Shown: positions 18,623-31,353 of the stretch, piece by piece | Layout: the number at the start of each line of letters is the position of its first letter | Numbering within the stretch: position 1 is the stretch's first letter | Origin: Helicobacter sp. 10-6591 | GTDB taxonomy: Bacteria; Campylobacterota; Campylobacteria; Campylobacterales; Helicobacteraceae | DNA length: 64,000 bases | Assembly: GCF_003288805.1 (NCBI RefSeq) | Contig: NZ_NHYK01000003.1 | Location: forward strand, 54,544-118,543 | Reading direction: 5' to 3' | The notes under the pieces: generated by a model | The model's input: the letters and a program-made list of their open reading frames with translations, nothing else | Database searches by the model: none | Told to the model about the DNA's origin: nothing | Position numbers and translations under genes: made by a program

Positions 18623-21337
18623 CTATTTTAGATCTGCCCAAGATTTTCCTATATTCACAGAACACTTGAGTGGAACTTTGAGAGTATAAATGGAATTCAT
18701 TAAAATTTCTAAATCGGGTATAAAACTCGCCACTTTTGAATCTGGTGCTTGAAATATAAGCTCATCATGCACCTGTAAGAGCATTTTAAGCTCAGTACAT
18801 TGATATTTTTTATAAATCTCATACATACAAAGTTTGATCAAATCTGCTGCACTCCCTTGAAAAATACAATTTATACCCTCGCGTAAATAATTTGCTTTCA
18901 TAAATTCTGTGGCATTTTGGAAATCAAAGTACCTTCTGCGTCCAAGAAGTGTCTGTGTATAACCATTTTTTAAAAGAAGCTCTTTTTGTTCTCCAAGATA
19001 ATTTTTCACTGTTGGAAAAAGCTCAAAATAACTTTCAATATACGCTTTTGCTTCTTTAAATGGAATCTTCAATGTCTCACCAAGCTTCTTAGCACCCATG
19101 CCATAGATAAGACCAAAGTTGATTGTTTTTGCAATAAAGCGTTTTTCAACTGCCAAATTTTCTCCAAAAAGTCTCAACGCTGTTTCATAATGTATATCTT
19201 TATCTAATCTGAATGCCTCTAAGAGACGGGAATCTTCACTAAAGTGTGCTAGAAGTCGAAGCTCTATTTGAGAATAATCGACACTTATAAGCTTGCAATT
19301 TTCTTGCGCAATGAAACCTTCTCTTACTTTACGTCCGTATTCGCTTCTGACTGGAATATTTTGTAAATTTGGTGCTTTAGAACTTAATCTACCTGTAACA
19401 GTTCCTGTTTGTAAAAATGAAGTGTAAACTTTATGTTCACCATTTTGTTTAGCATATTTCAAAAGTGGCTCTATATAAGTATTTTTGAGCTTGCTCATTT
19501 CTCTGTATTCGAGAATAAGTTGAATAATAGGGTGGGTGTCTATAATATTATTTAATGTCTGCTCGTCTGTACTAAGACCACCTTTGACGCTTCGTCCACT
19601 TTGTAAGCCGACCTTATTAAAAAGAATATGTGAGAGTTGTTGTGGAGAGTTGATATTAAAATTCTCACCTGCATAATCATAAATTTTATGTGTGAGAGTT
19701 GTAAGGATTTTTGTCAAATCTGTATTTAATCTTTCAAAAAGTAAAGTATCAATTTTGATTCCCTCCATTTCCATTTGTACTAATACATTAATAAAAGGGA
19801 ATTCTAAAGATTTGGCTAATTCCAAAATGTATTCTAGATTGCGATTCTTAAATTCTAAAAATAAACGTTCATATAAAGAAAATGTAGCTACAGCATCCTC
19901 TACTGCGTATTGAGCTGCGATTTCTAGATCTATGTCTGCAAAAGTTTGTTTTTTATCTACTATCTCATCAAAGCTCACCATTTTATAATCAAACCATCTG
20001 AGCATTTGTTTATCAAGTCCCACGGGTTTAGCACTATCAAATAACCATGCTAAAACCATTGTATCAATAATCTCATTTTCAGGTTTTATACCGAAGTTCT
20101 GCCATATGAGTGAAATATCAAACTTAAGATTGTGCCCAACGAGTTTATAAGAAAATATTTTTTGTAATGCAATCTTGGCTTCTTGTTTTGAGATTTGTGC
20201 CCCGACACCTAAATAAGTATGTCCTATTGGGACGTAATAGCCCTTCTTTGAATCTAAACAAAAACTGAAACCTACAATATAGGCTTCCTTGGTATCCAAC
20301 CCACTAGATTCTGTATCAAATCCTAAAACCTGCCCTTCTTTTAAAGTGTTTAAAATTCCAAAAAGCTTTTCTTGAGAATCAATAATTTCCCATTCATATA
20401 TAAAATTTTCACGTAATTTCTGTGTCTCTTGTTGAACTCTTATAGCTGATTTTTTGGATATAAAATCCTGATATTTCGGACCTTGTATTTTTGTAAGTAT
20501 CCCATTAAAGTCATATTCATGTAATTCATCAACGATTTTTAAAAGTGGATTTTCTTCAGGCATAGCACATGTGCTAAAGTCTATATCAATCGGAATATCC
20601 TTGACTAAGGTGATAAGCTTTCTTGAAAGCAAAGCATCTTCTTTACAATCCCTTACAATTTTTGAAAGTCTTGGACTTATGACATTTTCTAATTCATCAC
20701 TTCTTGCATACATAGAATCTAAATCACCAAAGTATTTAATAAGCTTACATGCAGTCTTTGGACCTATACCTTTAATACCCATAACATTGTCACTACTATC
20801 ACCTACTAAACTTTGATAATCAATAAACTCGTTTGGAAATACGCCAAATTTTTCTTGGCATTGTGCTTCTCTAATATTTATTTTTTTAATTGGATCATAG
20901 ATAAAAGTTTGGGAATCTATAAGTTGGTATAAATCTTTATCATGGCTGATAATATATACGTCTAAGTTCTTTTTATGTGCCAATGTAGAGACTGAGGCGA
21001 TAATATCATCGGCTTCATAACCCTCTATACTTAAGTTAATAAATCCCATCTTTTTTATCCACTCAACAGCTATTGGTAATTGCAAAAGCAAGTCTCTTGG
21101 TGCTTCTTGGCGATTTTGCTTGTATCTTGGATCTAAAAGTTTACGCCGATTTATTCCACCTCCTTCAAGTGCAAAAATTATGTAATCACAATTTCCACTT
21201 TTATATAAGGAATTTAAAAGGTTACAAAATCCAAGTAAAAGCCCTGTTGGGAATCCTTTTTTGTTTTTCAACGGAGGTAGAGCAAAGAATGAACGAAAAA
21301 AGAAACCAAAAGTATCTACGACAGTAATAGTTTTCAT
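18623..21337 (-). CDS. polA: DNA polymerase I
   Basis: 904 residues with all three parts. The 5'-3' exonuclease occupies about 1-290 (YEADDIIASVS, GDSSDNVMGIKGIG). The 3'-5' proofreading domain keeps its metal ligands: DTESSGLDT (Exo I), HNLKFDISLI (Exo II), YAVEDAVATF (Exo III). The polymerase has motif A VDYSQIELRLLAH, motif B KTINFGLIYGMG and motif C VHDE. It removes RNA primers and fills repair gaps. Placed between gyrB and rpoD on one strand, 33 bases after gyrB. Confidence 0.97.
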   Translation of the reverse strand: MKTITVVDTFGFFFRSFFALPPLKNKKGFPTGLLLGFCNLLNSLYKSGNCDYIIFALEGGGINRRKLLDPRYKQNRQEAPRDLLLQLPIAVEWIKKMGFINLSIEGYEADDIIASVSTLAHKKNLDVYIISHDKDLYQLIDSQTFIYDPIKKINIREAQCQEKFGVFPNEFIDYQSLVGDSSDNVMGIKGIGPKTACKLIKYFGDLDSMYARSDELENVISPRLSKIVRDCKEDALLSRKLITLVKDIPIDIDFSTCAMPEENPLLKIVDELHEYDFNGILTKIQGPKYQDFISKKSAIRVQQETQKLRENFIYEWEIIDSQEKLFGILNTLKEGQVLGFDTESSGLDTKEAYIVGFSFCLDSKKGYYVPIGHTYLGVGAQISKQEAKIALQKIFSYKLVGHNLKFDISLIWQNFGIKPENEIIDTMVLAWLFDSAKPVGLDKQMLRWFDYKMVSFDEIVDKKQTFADIDLEIAAQYAVEDAVATFSLYERLFLEFKNRNLEYILELAKSLEFPFINVLVQMEMEGIKIDTLLFERLNTDLTKILTTLTHKIYDYAGENFNINSPQQLSHILFNKVGLQSGRSVKGGLSTDEQTLNNIIDTHPIIQLILEYREMSKLKNTYIEPLLKYAKQNGEHKVYTSFLQTGTVTGRLSSKAPNLQNIPVRSEYGRKVREGFIAQENCKLISVDYSQIELRLLAHFSEDSRLLEAFRLDKDIHYETALRLFGENLAVEKRFIAKTINFGLIYGMGAKKLGETLKIPFKEAKAYIESYFELFPTVKNYLGEQKELLLKNGYTQTLLGRRRYFDFQNATEFMKANYLREGINCIFQGSAADLIKLCMYEIYKKYQCTELKMLLQVHDELIFQAPDSKVASFIPDLEILMNSIYTLKVPLKCSVNIGKSWADLK

Positions 21338-21370
21338 GGTCTAATTTTTAATTAAAGATATTTTTAAAAT

Positions 21371-24783
<3,413 letters not shown>

Positions 24784-25043
24784 AAGATTACTCCTTAATA
24801 GATTTGGGAATTTAATTTTGTATTTTAATAAAATATAGTAGTAATAGTAGGGTCAGTGATTTTGTGAAAAGTTGGTTTTAGCTTTGATTTTTTAGCTATT
24901 TTTAGGGCTTTAGGACCAGTTGGTTTTTCACATCTCTTATAATGAGTTTTTCACGTTTATTCCCGTTTGTGTTTTTCATCTATACACCAGTTCTGGCTAC
25001 TACACTTTGGTTCTATTATAGCCTAATTTGTTTGTGAGATAAT
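24784..25043. other. oriC2: Candidate replication origin part oriC2 (dnaN-dnaA gap)
   Basis: A 260-base gene-free gap with DnaA-box-like octamers TTTTCACA: minus strand 24863-24870, plus strand 24925-24932, and TTTTCACG at 24948-24955. A weaker one, TTTTCATC, lies at 24973-24980. A run TAG-TAG-TAA-TAG-TAG (24836-24850) sits beside the first box and is preceded by AT-rich DNA (24811-24835). This is the order of a DnaA-trio unwinding element. Epsilonproteobacterial origins are known to be split to both sides of dnaA. Confidence 0.7.
24836..24850 (+). promoter_or_regulatory. DnaA-trio repeat (probable unwinding element)
   Basis: Five trinucleotides TAG TAG TAA TAG TAG, followed by GG and, 12 bases on, a DnaA box in reverse orientation (24863-24870). 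This spacing and polarity resemble the trio element on which DnaA filaments melt DNA. Confidence 0.6.
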
Positions 25044-26366
25044 TTAAACTTCAGGGATATTGTTATTTTTTACTTTGTTTTGAATCTCTTCAAGGAGTAT
25101 TTTTAGATTATCATCTTCTCTCATTTTTTCTTTTATAGTTTTTAGAGCTTTACTTACGGAACTATGGTCTTTCATGTTGAGTTTATTTGCTAGTACAGGC
25201 ATTGAATTTAGTGTAAGGGTGTGTGCAATGTAGATAACGATTCTTCTTGCACGTGCTATTCTTTGACTTTTTTCTTTTGAGGTAATTTCACTTGGTTTTA
25301 TATTGAGTTCTTTGGCAACTATAGTGATAATTTGGTCGATTGTTATGTTTTCTATACTTTCTTTTTGATAGGATTTAATCAGACTTTTAGCAATATTAAA
25401 TTTTGAGCTGTTTGGGTTGAGATTTGATTGTAAATTTATATTTTGGATAATTCCTATTATTTGTCGGATATTGTTGATTTTGGTCGCTATGTAATTGATT
25501 GTTTCAGAATCTAGTGGAATTGCGTTGAGCTCACATTTTGTTTTAATGATTTCGATTTTTGTGTCGAGTTCAGCATTTTCAATTTGAGTGATGACACCAG
25601 ATTCAAATCTTGAACGTAATCTTTCCTCTAATCCTCGGATTTTTTTTGGTGGCTGATCGCTTGTAAGTACGATCTGTCCTTTGTTTTGTCTGAGTTCATT
25701 AAAGGTATGGAAAAATTCTTCACAAATATGTTCTTTTCCTCCAAAAAACTGGACATCATCAATTAATAAATAATCACATTTTCTATAAGTGTTTCGGAAT
25801 AGATCCATTGCTCTTTGGGTTTTACGTAGTTGGAAATCATTCAAAAATTGTTCTGCTGTTATATAAATAACTTTTTTACGTTTTTTGGCAACAAAGTTAT
25901 AAATCGCATTAAGTAAATGGGTTTTGCCTACACCTGTTTGTCCGTAAATTAATACAGGGTTATAACCTCCTTGGTTTTCGCAAATTGTTTTTGAGATAAG
26001 AAAAGCATGTCTGTTTGAATTCCCAACAACAAAATTTTCAAAAGTTTCGCTTTCATTGTAGTTGATAAGAATCTGATCAGTTTTTTGTATTGTTTTATTA
26101 TTTTTAAAATTTTTCACATCTTTTGGAAACTCTTTCACATAGATGTGAATTTCTGATCGTATTCCAGCTACTTTTTCAGTACAGAGTTTGAGTTTTTCTA
26201 TGTAGTTTGTTTCGATCCAATCAGCAATAAAAATATTAGGTGCATAAAATTCTAATAAATCCATTCTTTGCGAGTTTTCGTCGTATTCTAATGTGGAAAA
26301 ATAGCTTTGGAATTCATATTCTGAAATCTCGCTTTTGAGTTGCTTGAGGATTTCATTTATGTACAT
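25044..26366 (-). CDS. dnaA: Chromosomal replication initiator DnaA
   Basis: 440 residues from the ATG at 26366, which has AGGAG 6 bases upstream; an upstream extension of the frame has no support. Domain I occupies about 1-80. The AAA+ domain has Walker A YGQTGVGKTHLLNA, Walker B LLIDDVQFF, and sensor SRFESGVI. Domain IV, the DNA-binding helix-turn-helix, has RARRIVIYIAHTLT and the signature MKDHSSVSKALKTI. It opens the origin and loads the replisome. The candidate origin parts flank this gene. Confidence 0.98.
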   Translation of the reverse strand: MYINEILKQLKSEISEYEFQSYFSTLEYDENSQRMDLLEFYAPNIFIADWIETNYIEKLKLCTEKVAGIRSEIHIYVKEFPKDVKNFKNNKTIQKTDQILINYNESETFENFVVGNSNRHAFLISKTICENQGGYNPVLIYGQTGVGKTHLLNAIYNFVAKKRKKVIYITAEQFLNDFQLRKTQRAMDLFRNTYRKCDYLLIDDVQFFGGKEHICEEFFHTFNELRQNKGQIVLTSDQPPKKIRGLEERLRSRFESGVITQIENAELDTKIEIIKTKCELNAIPLDSETINYIATKINNIRQIIGIIQNINLQSNLNPNSSKFNIAKSLIKSYQKESIENITIDQIITIVAKELNIKPSEITSKEKSQRIARARRIVIYIAHTLTLNSMPVLANKLNMKDHSSVSKALKTIKEKMREDDNLKILLEEIQNKVKNNNIPEV

Positions 26367-26481
26367 AGAATCTCCTTGAAATTTTTGGTTTGGAGTTTGT
26401 AAATTAATGTGAATAACCTGTGAAAACTTGATGAAAAAAGAGGGTGTTATAATAAGCAAAAATTGTTTAAATTGGATTGAA
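26367..26481. other. oriC1: Candidate replication origin part oriC1 (dnaA-ruvC gap)
   Basis: 115 bases between divergent dnaA and ruvC. Two DnaA-box-like octamers on the minus strand, TATTCACA (26408-26415) and TTTTCACA (26419-26426), stand 3 bases apart. It also carries the promoters of both genes. A two-box cluster here and a cluster with trios after dnaA match the bipartite origin layout described for Helicobacter. Confidence 0.6.
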
Positions 26482-26958
26482 ATGAATATCTTAGGTATTG
26501 ATCCTGGAACCAGAAATTGTGGATATGCGCTAATAAATTGTGATAGAAGCACACTGAATCTTATTGAGGCTGGTTTTATAAAGATAAAAGAAAGAATTTT
26601 ACAGGATCAGATTGTGGAATTTATCGAAGGTATAGATGTGATTTTGCAAACTTATAAAATTGATGAGGTGGCAATTGAGGACATGTTTTATGCTTATAAT
26701 CCAAAAAGTGTCATAAAACTTGCTCAATTTCGTGGTGCATTAAGCTTGAAAATTTTGCAAGATTTCGGGAATTTCGCAGAATATACACCTTTACAAATAA
26801 AAAAATCACTTACGGGAAATGGCAAGGCCGATAAAACACAGGTAGCATTTATGGTAAAACGCATTTTGCGTATCAAAGGTGAAATAAGCCCACTTGATAT
26901 TACAGATGCTCTAGCAGTCGCTATAACACATGCACAGAGAATACAGAAAAAAATCTGA
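26482..26958 (+). CDS. ruvC: Holliday junction endonuclease RuvC
   Basis: 158 residues from ATG 26482; the frame extends further upstream but only this start gives the standard [16 protein letters not shown]. The acidic catalytic residues are visible: D in ILGIDPGT, E in [12 protein letters not shown], and the D pair in [13 protein letters not shown]. It cuts four-way junctions with RuvAB in recombination. Divergent from dnaA. Confidence 0.95.
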   Translation: MNILGIDPGTRNCGYALINCDRSTLNLIEAGFIKIKERILQDQIVEFIEGIDVILQTYKIDEVAIEDMFYAYNPKSVIKLAQFRGALSLKILQDFGNFAEYTPLQIKKSLTGNGKADKTQVAFMVKRILRIKGEISPLDITDALAVAITHAQRIQKKI

Positions 26959-27009
26959 GAGCTTATTAAAAAAAATTTAGCTTTTCAAGCAGGTTTTTTT
27001 ATTTATTTT

Positions 27010-27309
27010 TTAGTCTTGTAAAAAATTTTTTAGTAAATCTGTATAGAGAACAGGTGTAAATTCTAAAATTTCATATGTAGCAGCATCGTTTTTGAAAAAT
27101 GGATCAGCTCGTGTGAAAGCAAGAGCTTGTTGCTTATCGTTGAATCTCCCTATGATAACTCCACCAGTGCGTGGATTCTGCGGACCAGATACAAGTAAAA
27201 TATTTTTTTTATATCCTTGTTTTAAATATTCTCTATGAAGTGATAAAAGAGATTCTATTGTATCTAAGGGTTGTGTGTAGGTTACAATAATGCAAAAAAG
27301 ATTTTTCAT
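27010..27309 (-). CDS. YciI-like protein (YCII domain)
   Basis: 99 residues. It matches the YCII fold, a ferredoxin-like alpha-beta domain, through SGPQNPRTGGVIIGRF (about 40-55) and the following ALAFTRADPFFKNDAATYE. Function is unknown for most members; some are dehydratase or dehalogenase-like. It follows the PP-loop gene by 13 bases, in the same direction, and converges with ruvC. Confidence 0.8.
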   Translation of the reverse strand: MKNLFCIIVTYTQPLDTIESLLSLHREYLKQGYKKNILLVSGPQNPRTGGVIIGRFNDKQQALAFTRADPFFKNDAATYEILEFTPVLYTDLLKNFLQD

Positions 27310-27322
27310 TTATTATCCTTAA

Positions 27323-28375
27323 TTAAGTATTTAAAAGCAAGTATTTTGTGCAATCCTCTTTTTTGAGAGCTTTTGTTGTTAAAACTTCATCTCCAATGCG
27401 GACATTGTAGCTTTTTCCAGATTCTGTTTTTGCGTAGCTTAGTGTAATTTGTGCGCCTAAGAGTTTATCTTCTTTACACGCACCTTTTTCTATCAATCCC
27501 ACAGGACCAACAGAATCTAGTAAGATTATCTGCTCCATTTCCGGATTTGGAATACTGAGTTTTTTATTTTCTTCCTCATTCCTACCAATCACGCATCTTG
27601 AGCCATTTTCTAAAACCAAATACCGACCTACTTTTATCATTTCTACATCTTCTACAACCATTTTACGATGGCCTGAGAGATCTTTGATTTTACGCGCAAT
27701 AGAATCTTGCGTAAGCAAGCAACCCCCACCGGGCTTTTCAAAATATTTGAATCCAAACTCTTCTATCATTTTTAACTGTCTTGTGCGCCCTCGTCCGATC
27801 ACATCAAGGAGTCTCTCTCTATCTACCCAGCCCATTTTTTCTGGAAAGCTTGGTTCTAAAAGTTTTGCACTCATTGGACGCAAAAGCAGTTCATCAAGTG
27901 TTTTTGGTTTGCTAGGATCACTTCCATCGCGACTTAAAATTTTGTCAAATTTTTGATTTTTCCCAACGTCTCTTACAAGCTTTTTAACTTCATCAAGTGC
28001 TTGTTTACGTTGAGACTTTGGACGCTGTCCCAAGACTTCACCACTAATCACAAAATCTGCACCAGATTCTAAAAGATAATCAAAAGCATTGCCAAACATA
28101 TTTGCATGGCAGTCAATGCAGGGATTAAAATATTTGCCATATCCATATTTTGGTGTGAATAATACAGAATCAAAAAATTGTTTTTTTATATCAATGATTT
28201 TGAGTTCTACAGGAATTTGGGCAGTGGCATTTTGGAAATATTCTAATTTATCTTTATTCCCGCCAAATCCTATATTGAAATGTAAAGCAATAACCTCTAT
28301 GCCTTGATCTTTGAGTAATTTCATAGCAATAAGGCTATCACAGCCTCCGCTAAAAAGTGCCAAAGCTTTTTTCAT
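27323..28375 (-). CDS. PP-loop ATP pyrophosphatase, tRNA thiolation-like
   Basis: 350 residues. The N-terminal PP-loop is LFSGGCDSLIAMK (about 7-19). FNPCIDCHANMF (about 83-94) gives a conserved Cys pair, and GQRPKSQRKQAL and PGGGCLLTQDSIARKI (about 216-231) follow. This is the uncharacterised group often labelled as tRNA 2-thiouridylase (MnmA-like) or with a DUF814-type tail, found widely in anaerobes and Campylobacterota. It probably adenylates a tRNA base for sulfur insertion. The substrate is unknown. Its first 26 bases overlap the end of dnaG. Confidence 0.7.
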   Translation of the reverse strand: MKKALALFSGGCDSLIAMKLLKDQGIEVIALHFNIGFGGNKDKLEYFQNATAQIPVELKIIDIKKQFFDSVLFTPKYGYGKYFNPCIDCHANMFGNAFDYLLESGADFVISGEVLGQRPKSQRKQALDEVKKLVRDVGKNQKFDKILSRDGSDPSKPKTLDELLLRPMSAKLLEPSFPEKMGWVDRERLLDVIGRGRTRQLKMIEEFGFKYFEKPGGGCLLTQDSIARKIKDLSGHRKMVVEDVEMIKVGRYLVLENGSRCVIGRNEEENKKLSIPNPEMEQIILLDSVGPVGLIEKGACKEDKLLGAQITLSYAKTESGKSYNVRIGDEVLTTKALKKEDCTKYLLLNT

Positions 28376-30011
28376 AGCTTATAAGTTCTCCTTGTAAAAG
28401 TTTTGTGAGTTTGTTCCTAATTGTAGCCAGAGTTTCTAGTTTTTGTTTTGGATCGGTATTGAGTTTATTGATCATTTGTAAGTCTTTTTTGTAAGCTTGG
28501 GTTATAAGAATTCTTAAATGTTCTTTGAATTCTTTGATGTTTCGTATGGCTTTCAGATTGCTATTTAGCCAAATGGAGCGCAAATCTTTATCCTCTTGAG
28601 CTTTTTTACCTTGAAGTAAGAGGATGTATTCTTTTGCATAGTGCATAAAAACAGAGCTATCAATATATTCGGCAGCTATATCTATCCATTCAGGATTTTC
28701 TATCAGTGTAAAAATAAGAGTGCATTCGGCAATATCATTTTGAGAGTTTAGAAATGTCTGTATGTCTGCTATTTTGTGGTTGATTTTAATAAGCAGCGGA
28801 TTTATACGCAAAGCGTTTGCAACAAAATTTGCATATTCAGTTTGCAGAAGTGGAGTGAGTGTTTTAAGAAAAGCCAGCGATTCTTGTAAGGCTTTTTGTT
28901 TTAAAAGAGGATCTGTGATATTGAAGCTTGTAATAATTTTTTGCAAAACAAACTCAACAAATGGTATGGGTTTTGTAAAAAGTTCTTTGAGTTCTTCTAA
29001 CATATTATTTGCAATCATATCAGCGGGATCCAGATTATTGCTAAATAATACAACGCCACCAATAGCGCTTTCTTTGCTGAGTATTTTTGCTGCTTTAAAA
29101 GCAGCATTCACTCCAGCATTATCACCATCATAGCTTAGAATAATCTCTGCTTGGAGTTTTTTTAGAAGCGGCAAATGCTGCTCTGTAAGTGCCGTGCCAA
29201 GGGTTGCTACTGTGTTCTTAAATCCTGCTTGATGCAACATAATCACATCAATATAACCTTCACAAATAATGATTCTTTTTTCTCTGAAAATAGAATCCTT
29301 AGCGATGTGATAGCCATAGAGTAATTTTGATTTATTAAAAATCCTGCTTTGAGGGGAATTTATGTATTTTGCAGGATTATTTTTATCTAGACTTCTGCCC
29401 CCAAAACCTACAATTTTTGCGTTATTTGAATGTATAGGAAAAATAACGCGTTCACTAAAACGGGCATATTCTCTTGTGGAATCTCTGCCTATAACGCCAA
29501 ATTCTAATGCCTCTTGTTTATTCAAATTATTTGCGTTTATAAATTTTAGAGTTTCAAAATTAGCTGGAGCATATCCTAACTTAAAGAGTTCTATGCTTGA
29601 TTGTGAGATTCCACGAGATTTCAAATATTCAAGTATTGGAGCATTATTGAGCAATTGTCTTTCATAAAATCTTGAAATATCTTCTAGTAGTGTGCTTTGT
29701 TTTTTGTTTGTAGTGTGTTTTTCATAAGTAAGCGTGAAGCCTATCATTTCGGCTATTTTTTCTACACTTTCAGTAAAGTTCAAGTGTTCGTATTCCATCA
29801 CAAAGGAGATACAATCTCCTCCAACTCCGCAACCATAGCAATGGTAGCTATTACGCGCAGGGCTTACAATAAAACTTGGAGTTTTTTCGTTATGGAATGG
29901 ACAGCAAGCAGAGAAGTTCGTTCCTGCTTTTCGTAAATCTATGTAAGAACTGATGATTTCGACAATATCGATTCGGTCTTTAAGTTGCTCTATTGAATCT
30001 TTTGTGATCAT
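28350..30011 (-). CDS. dnaG: DNA primase
   Basis: 553 residues. Makes RNA primers for replication. The CHC2 zinc finger is CPFHNEKTPSF (about 38-48) and SYHCYGCGVGGDC (about 56-68). The catalytic TOPRIM core begins IICEGYIDVIMLHQAG (about 246-261), then LSYDGDNAGVNAA. The C-terminal helicase-binding domain is poorly conserved, as usual. The ATG is at 30011, 22 bases after the porin stop. Confidence 0.96.
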   Translation of the reverse strand: MITKDSIEQLKDRIDIVEIISSYIDLRKAGTNFSACCPFHNEKTPSFIVSPARNSYHCYGCGVGGDCISFVMEYEHLNFTESVEKIAEMIGFTLTYEKHTTNKKQSTLLEDISRFYERQLLNNAPILEYLKSRGISQSSIELFKLGYAPANFETLKFINANNLNKQEALEFGVIGRDSTREYARFSERVIFPIHSNNAKIVGFGGRSLDKNNPAKYINSPQSRIFNKSKLLYGYHIAKDSIFREKRIIICEGYIDVIMLHQAGFKNTVATLGTALTEQHLPLLKKLQAEIILSYDGDNAGVNAAFKAAKILSKESAIGGVVLFSNNLDPADMIANNMLEELKELFTKPIPFVEFVLQKIITSFNITDPLLKQKALQESLAFLKTLTPLLQTEYANFVANALRINPLLIKINHKIADIQTFLNSQNDIAECTLIFTLIENPEWIDIAAEYIDSSVFMHYAKEYILLLQGKKAQEDKDLRSIWLNSNLKAIRNIKEFKEHLRILITQAYKKDLQMINKLNTDPKQKLETLATIRNKLTKLLQGELISYEKSFGTF

Positions 30012-30033
30012 TGCACAACATAGATACTAGCTA

Positions 30034-31320
30034 TCAAAATGCATATTGGATATAAGCTTTAGCAAAGGAGCGATTAAGATTTTTATAGCTTGGTTCATCT
30101 CCATCTCCATCAGATTGTTTGCTTTCAAGCATATAAACACCAAGTGCTCCTATTTCAATATCATAGATGCTGGTGTATCTAAACCCGAGAGAATACGCAC
30201 TTTGAGAGCGCTCAGAATTTCTGCTATCTCTTGCTAAAGCTTCGATGGCGAGGTTATCAAAACTCATATCAAAAAATCCATAAATTGTTCTTGTTTCTTC
30301 GTTGTACATATTTGTTGTATGCGTTCCAGAGTGCAAACCACCAGGTTGAATCACATTGAATCTACTATGTCCGTGATTGTGTGCTTCAAAACGAGAATTA
30401 CTATCCATATTCGCTAACTCGAAGATATGTTTTCCGACTTTTTGGAAACCTATGCCAAATTCTATGTTGTCCCCATACCCAATAGCTTGCTCTATGATTC
30501 CAATATAAGAGTGTCCGCGTGGCTCTGTAATATGTGTGGTAATTTCATCTTCATGACCATGCTCATCATGTATTTCATTTGTAAAGAGAGAGTGTAGATA
30601 GGCTCCGTGTAATGTCGTGCTTATGTACCAGTTTTGGGATATATCAAAATTAAAGTTAATCTTTGTCCCAGCAACATTAAAAAATGTTGGCAAATAGTAA
30701 TTGAAAGGTGAAATGTGTGTATATGGAGCTTTTATGTCTGCACCAGCAACAAAAAGGTCTTTTGAATCATAAAGCTCATCATAGAAATTGAAATTATGCA
30801 ATCCTATTTCACGCGTAGTGTGTGCCTGATCATCGACCCAAAGACCATAGATTCGAAAATATCGAGAATTCAAAGAAGCCATAGCTCCTTGTAATGAATG
30901 TCCAATCCAATCAAGATGCTCATCAAATCTTCCACCTTTGATGCTTAAAGTGAGGCTGTCAAAGCTATGAGTGAAGTCCAAATACGCGATATTTTCGATA
31001 AATTTTGATTCCACATAAGGAGTGGATTGACCAAAAGGTGTGAATGCAGTAATTCCTAGTCCCGCTCTTAATCCAAATGGTGCATCAGCATTCATTTGCA
31101 TCGTAGTAAAAAATGTCGAGTAAGAATCTTTGTTCGCATTCTCATTTTTAGAAGCAAGGGCACTGGATTTTGCAAACCAACCAATAGTTCCATATAGCGC
31201 AACTTCATCGTTGTGATTATGTCCATGGTGATGATGGTGGTGATGGTGTTTATCAGTTTCTGCATAGGCGACGCCACATATAAGACAAAAAGCAAGGGTG
31301 GATTTTGTGAAATTTGTCAT
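30034..31320 (-). CDS. Histidine-rich outer-membrane beta-barrel protein (porin-like)
   Basis: 428 residues. A signal peptide (MTNFTKSTLAFCLICGVAYA) is followed at once by a mature N-terminus of eight histidines, then GHNHNDE. Beta-barrel character throughout, with an aromatic end (SFAKAYIQYAF) that fits BAM recognition. Two further histidine-rich loops lie inside: NEIHDEHGHEDEITTHITE (about 230-250) and EAHNHGHSRFNV (about 305). It resembles the major/OprD-like porins of Campylobacterota. The histidines suggest binding of nickel, zinc or copper at the cell surface or periplasmic mouth; that is inference. It lies 33 bases after murA. Confidence 0.75.
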   Translation of the reverse strand: MTNFTKSTLAFCLICGVAYAETDKHHHHHHHHGHNHNDEVALYGTIGWFAKSSALASKNENANKDSYSTFFTTMQMNADAPFGLRAGLGITAFTPFGQSTPYVESKFIENIAYLDFTHSFDSLTLSIKGGRFDEHLDWIGHSLQGAMASLNSRYFRIYGLWVDDQAHTTREIGLHNFNFYDELYDSKDLFVAGADIKAPYTHISPFNYYLPTFFNVAGTKINFNFDISQNWYISTTLHGAYLHSLFTNEIHDEHGHEDEITTHITEPRGHSYIGIIEQAIGYGDNIEFGIGFQKVGKHIFELANMDSNSRFEAHNHGHSRFNVIQPGGLHSGTHTTNMYNEETRTIYGFFDMSFDNLAIEALARDSRNSERSQSAYSLGFRYTSIYDIEIGALGVYMLESKQSDGDGDEPSYKNLNRSFAKAYIQYAF

Positions 31321-31353
31321 AAAGACTCCTCAAAAATTGATTTTCTTTCTCAC

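Noticed and set aside
26367..26552. N-terminal extension of DnaA in the same frame
   Set aside because: The AGGAG-supported ATG at 26366 gives the standard DnaA start; the extension covers the origin boxes and has no homology.
26963..27005. Possible terminator after ruvC (T-rich stretch with a GCTT/AAGC hairpin)
   Set aside because: The stem has only four pairs and lies between convergent genes; not strong enough to call.
31200..31245. CAT/CAC trinucleotide run as a slippage repeat
   Set aside because: The run codes histidines, mixes CAT and CAC, and any change by whole codons would keep the frame; it is not a clear phase switch.
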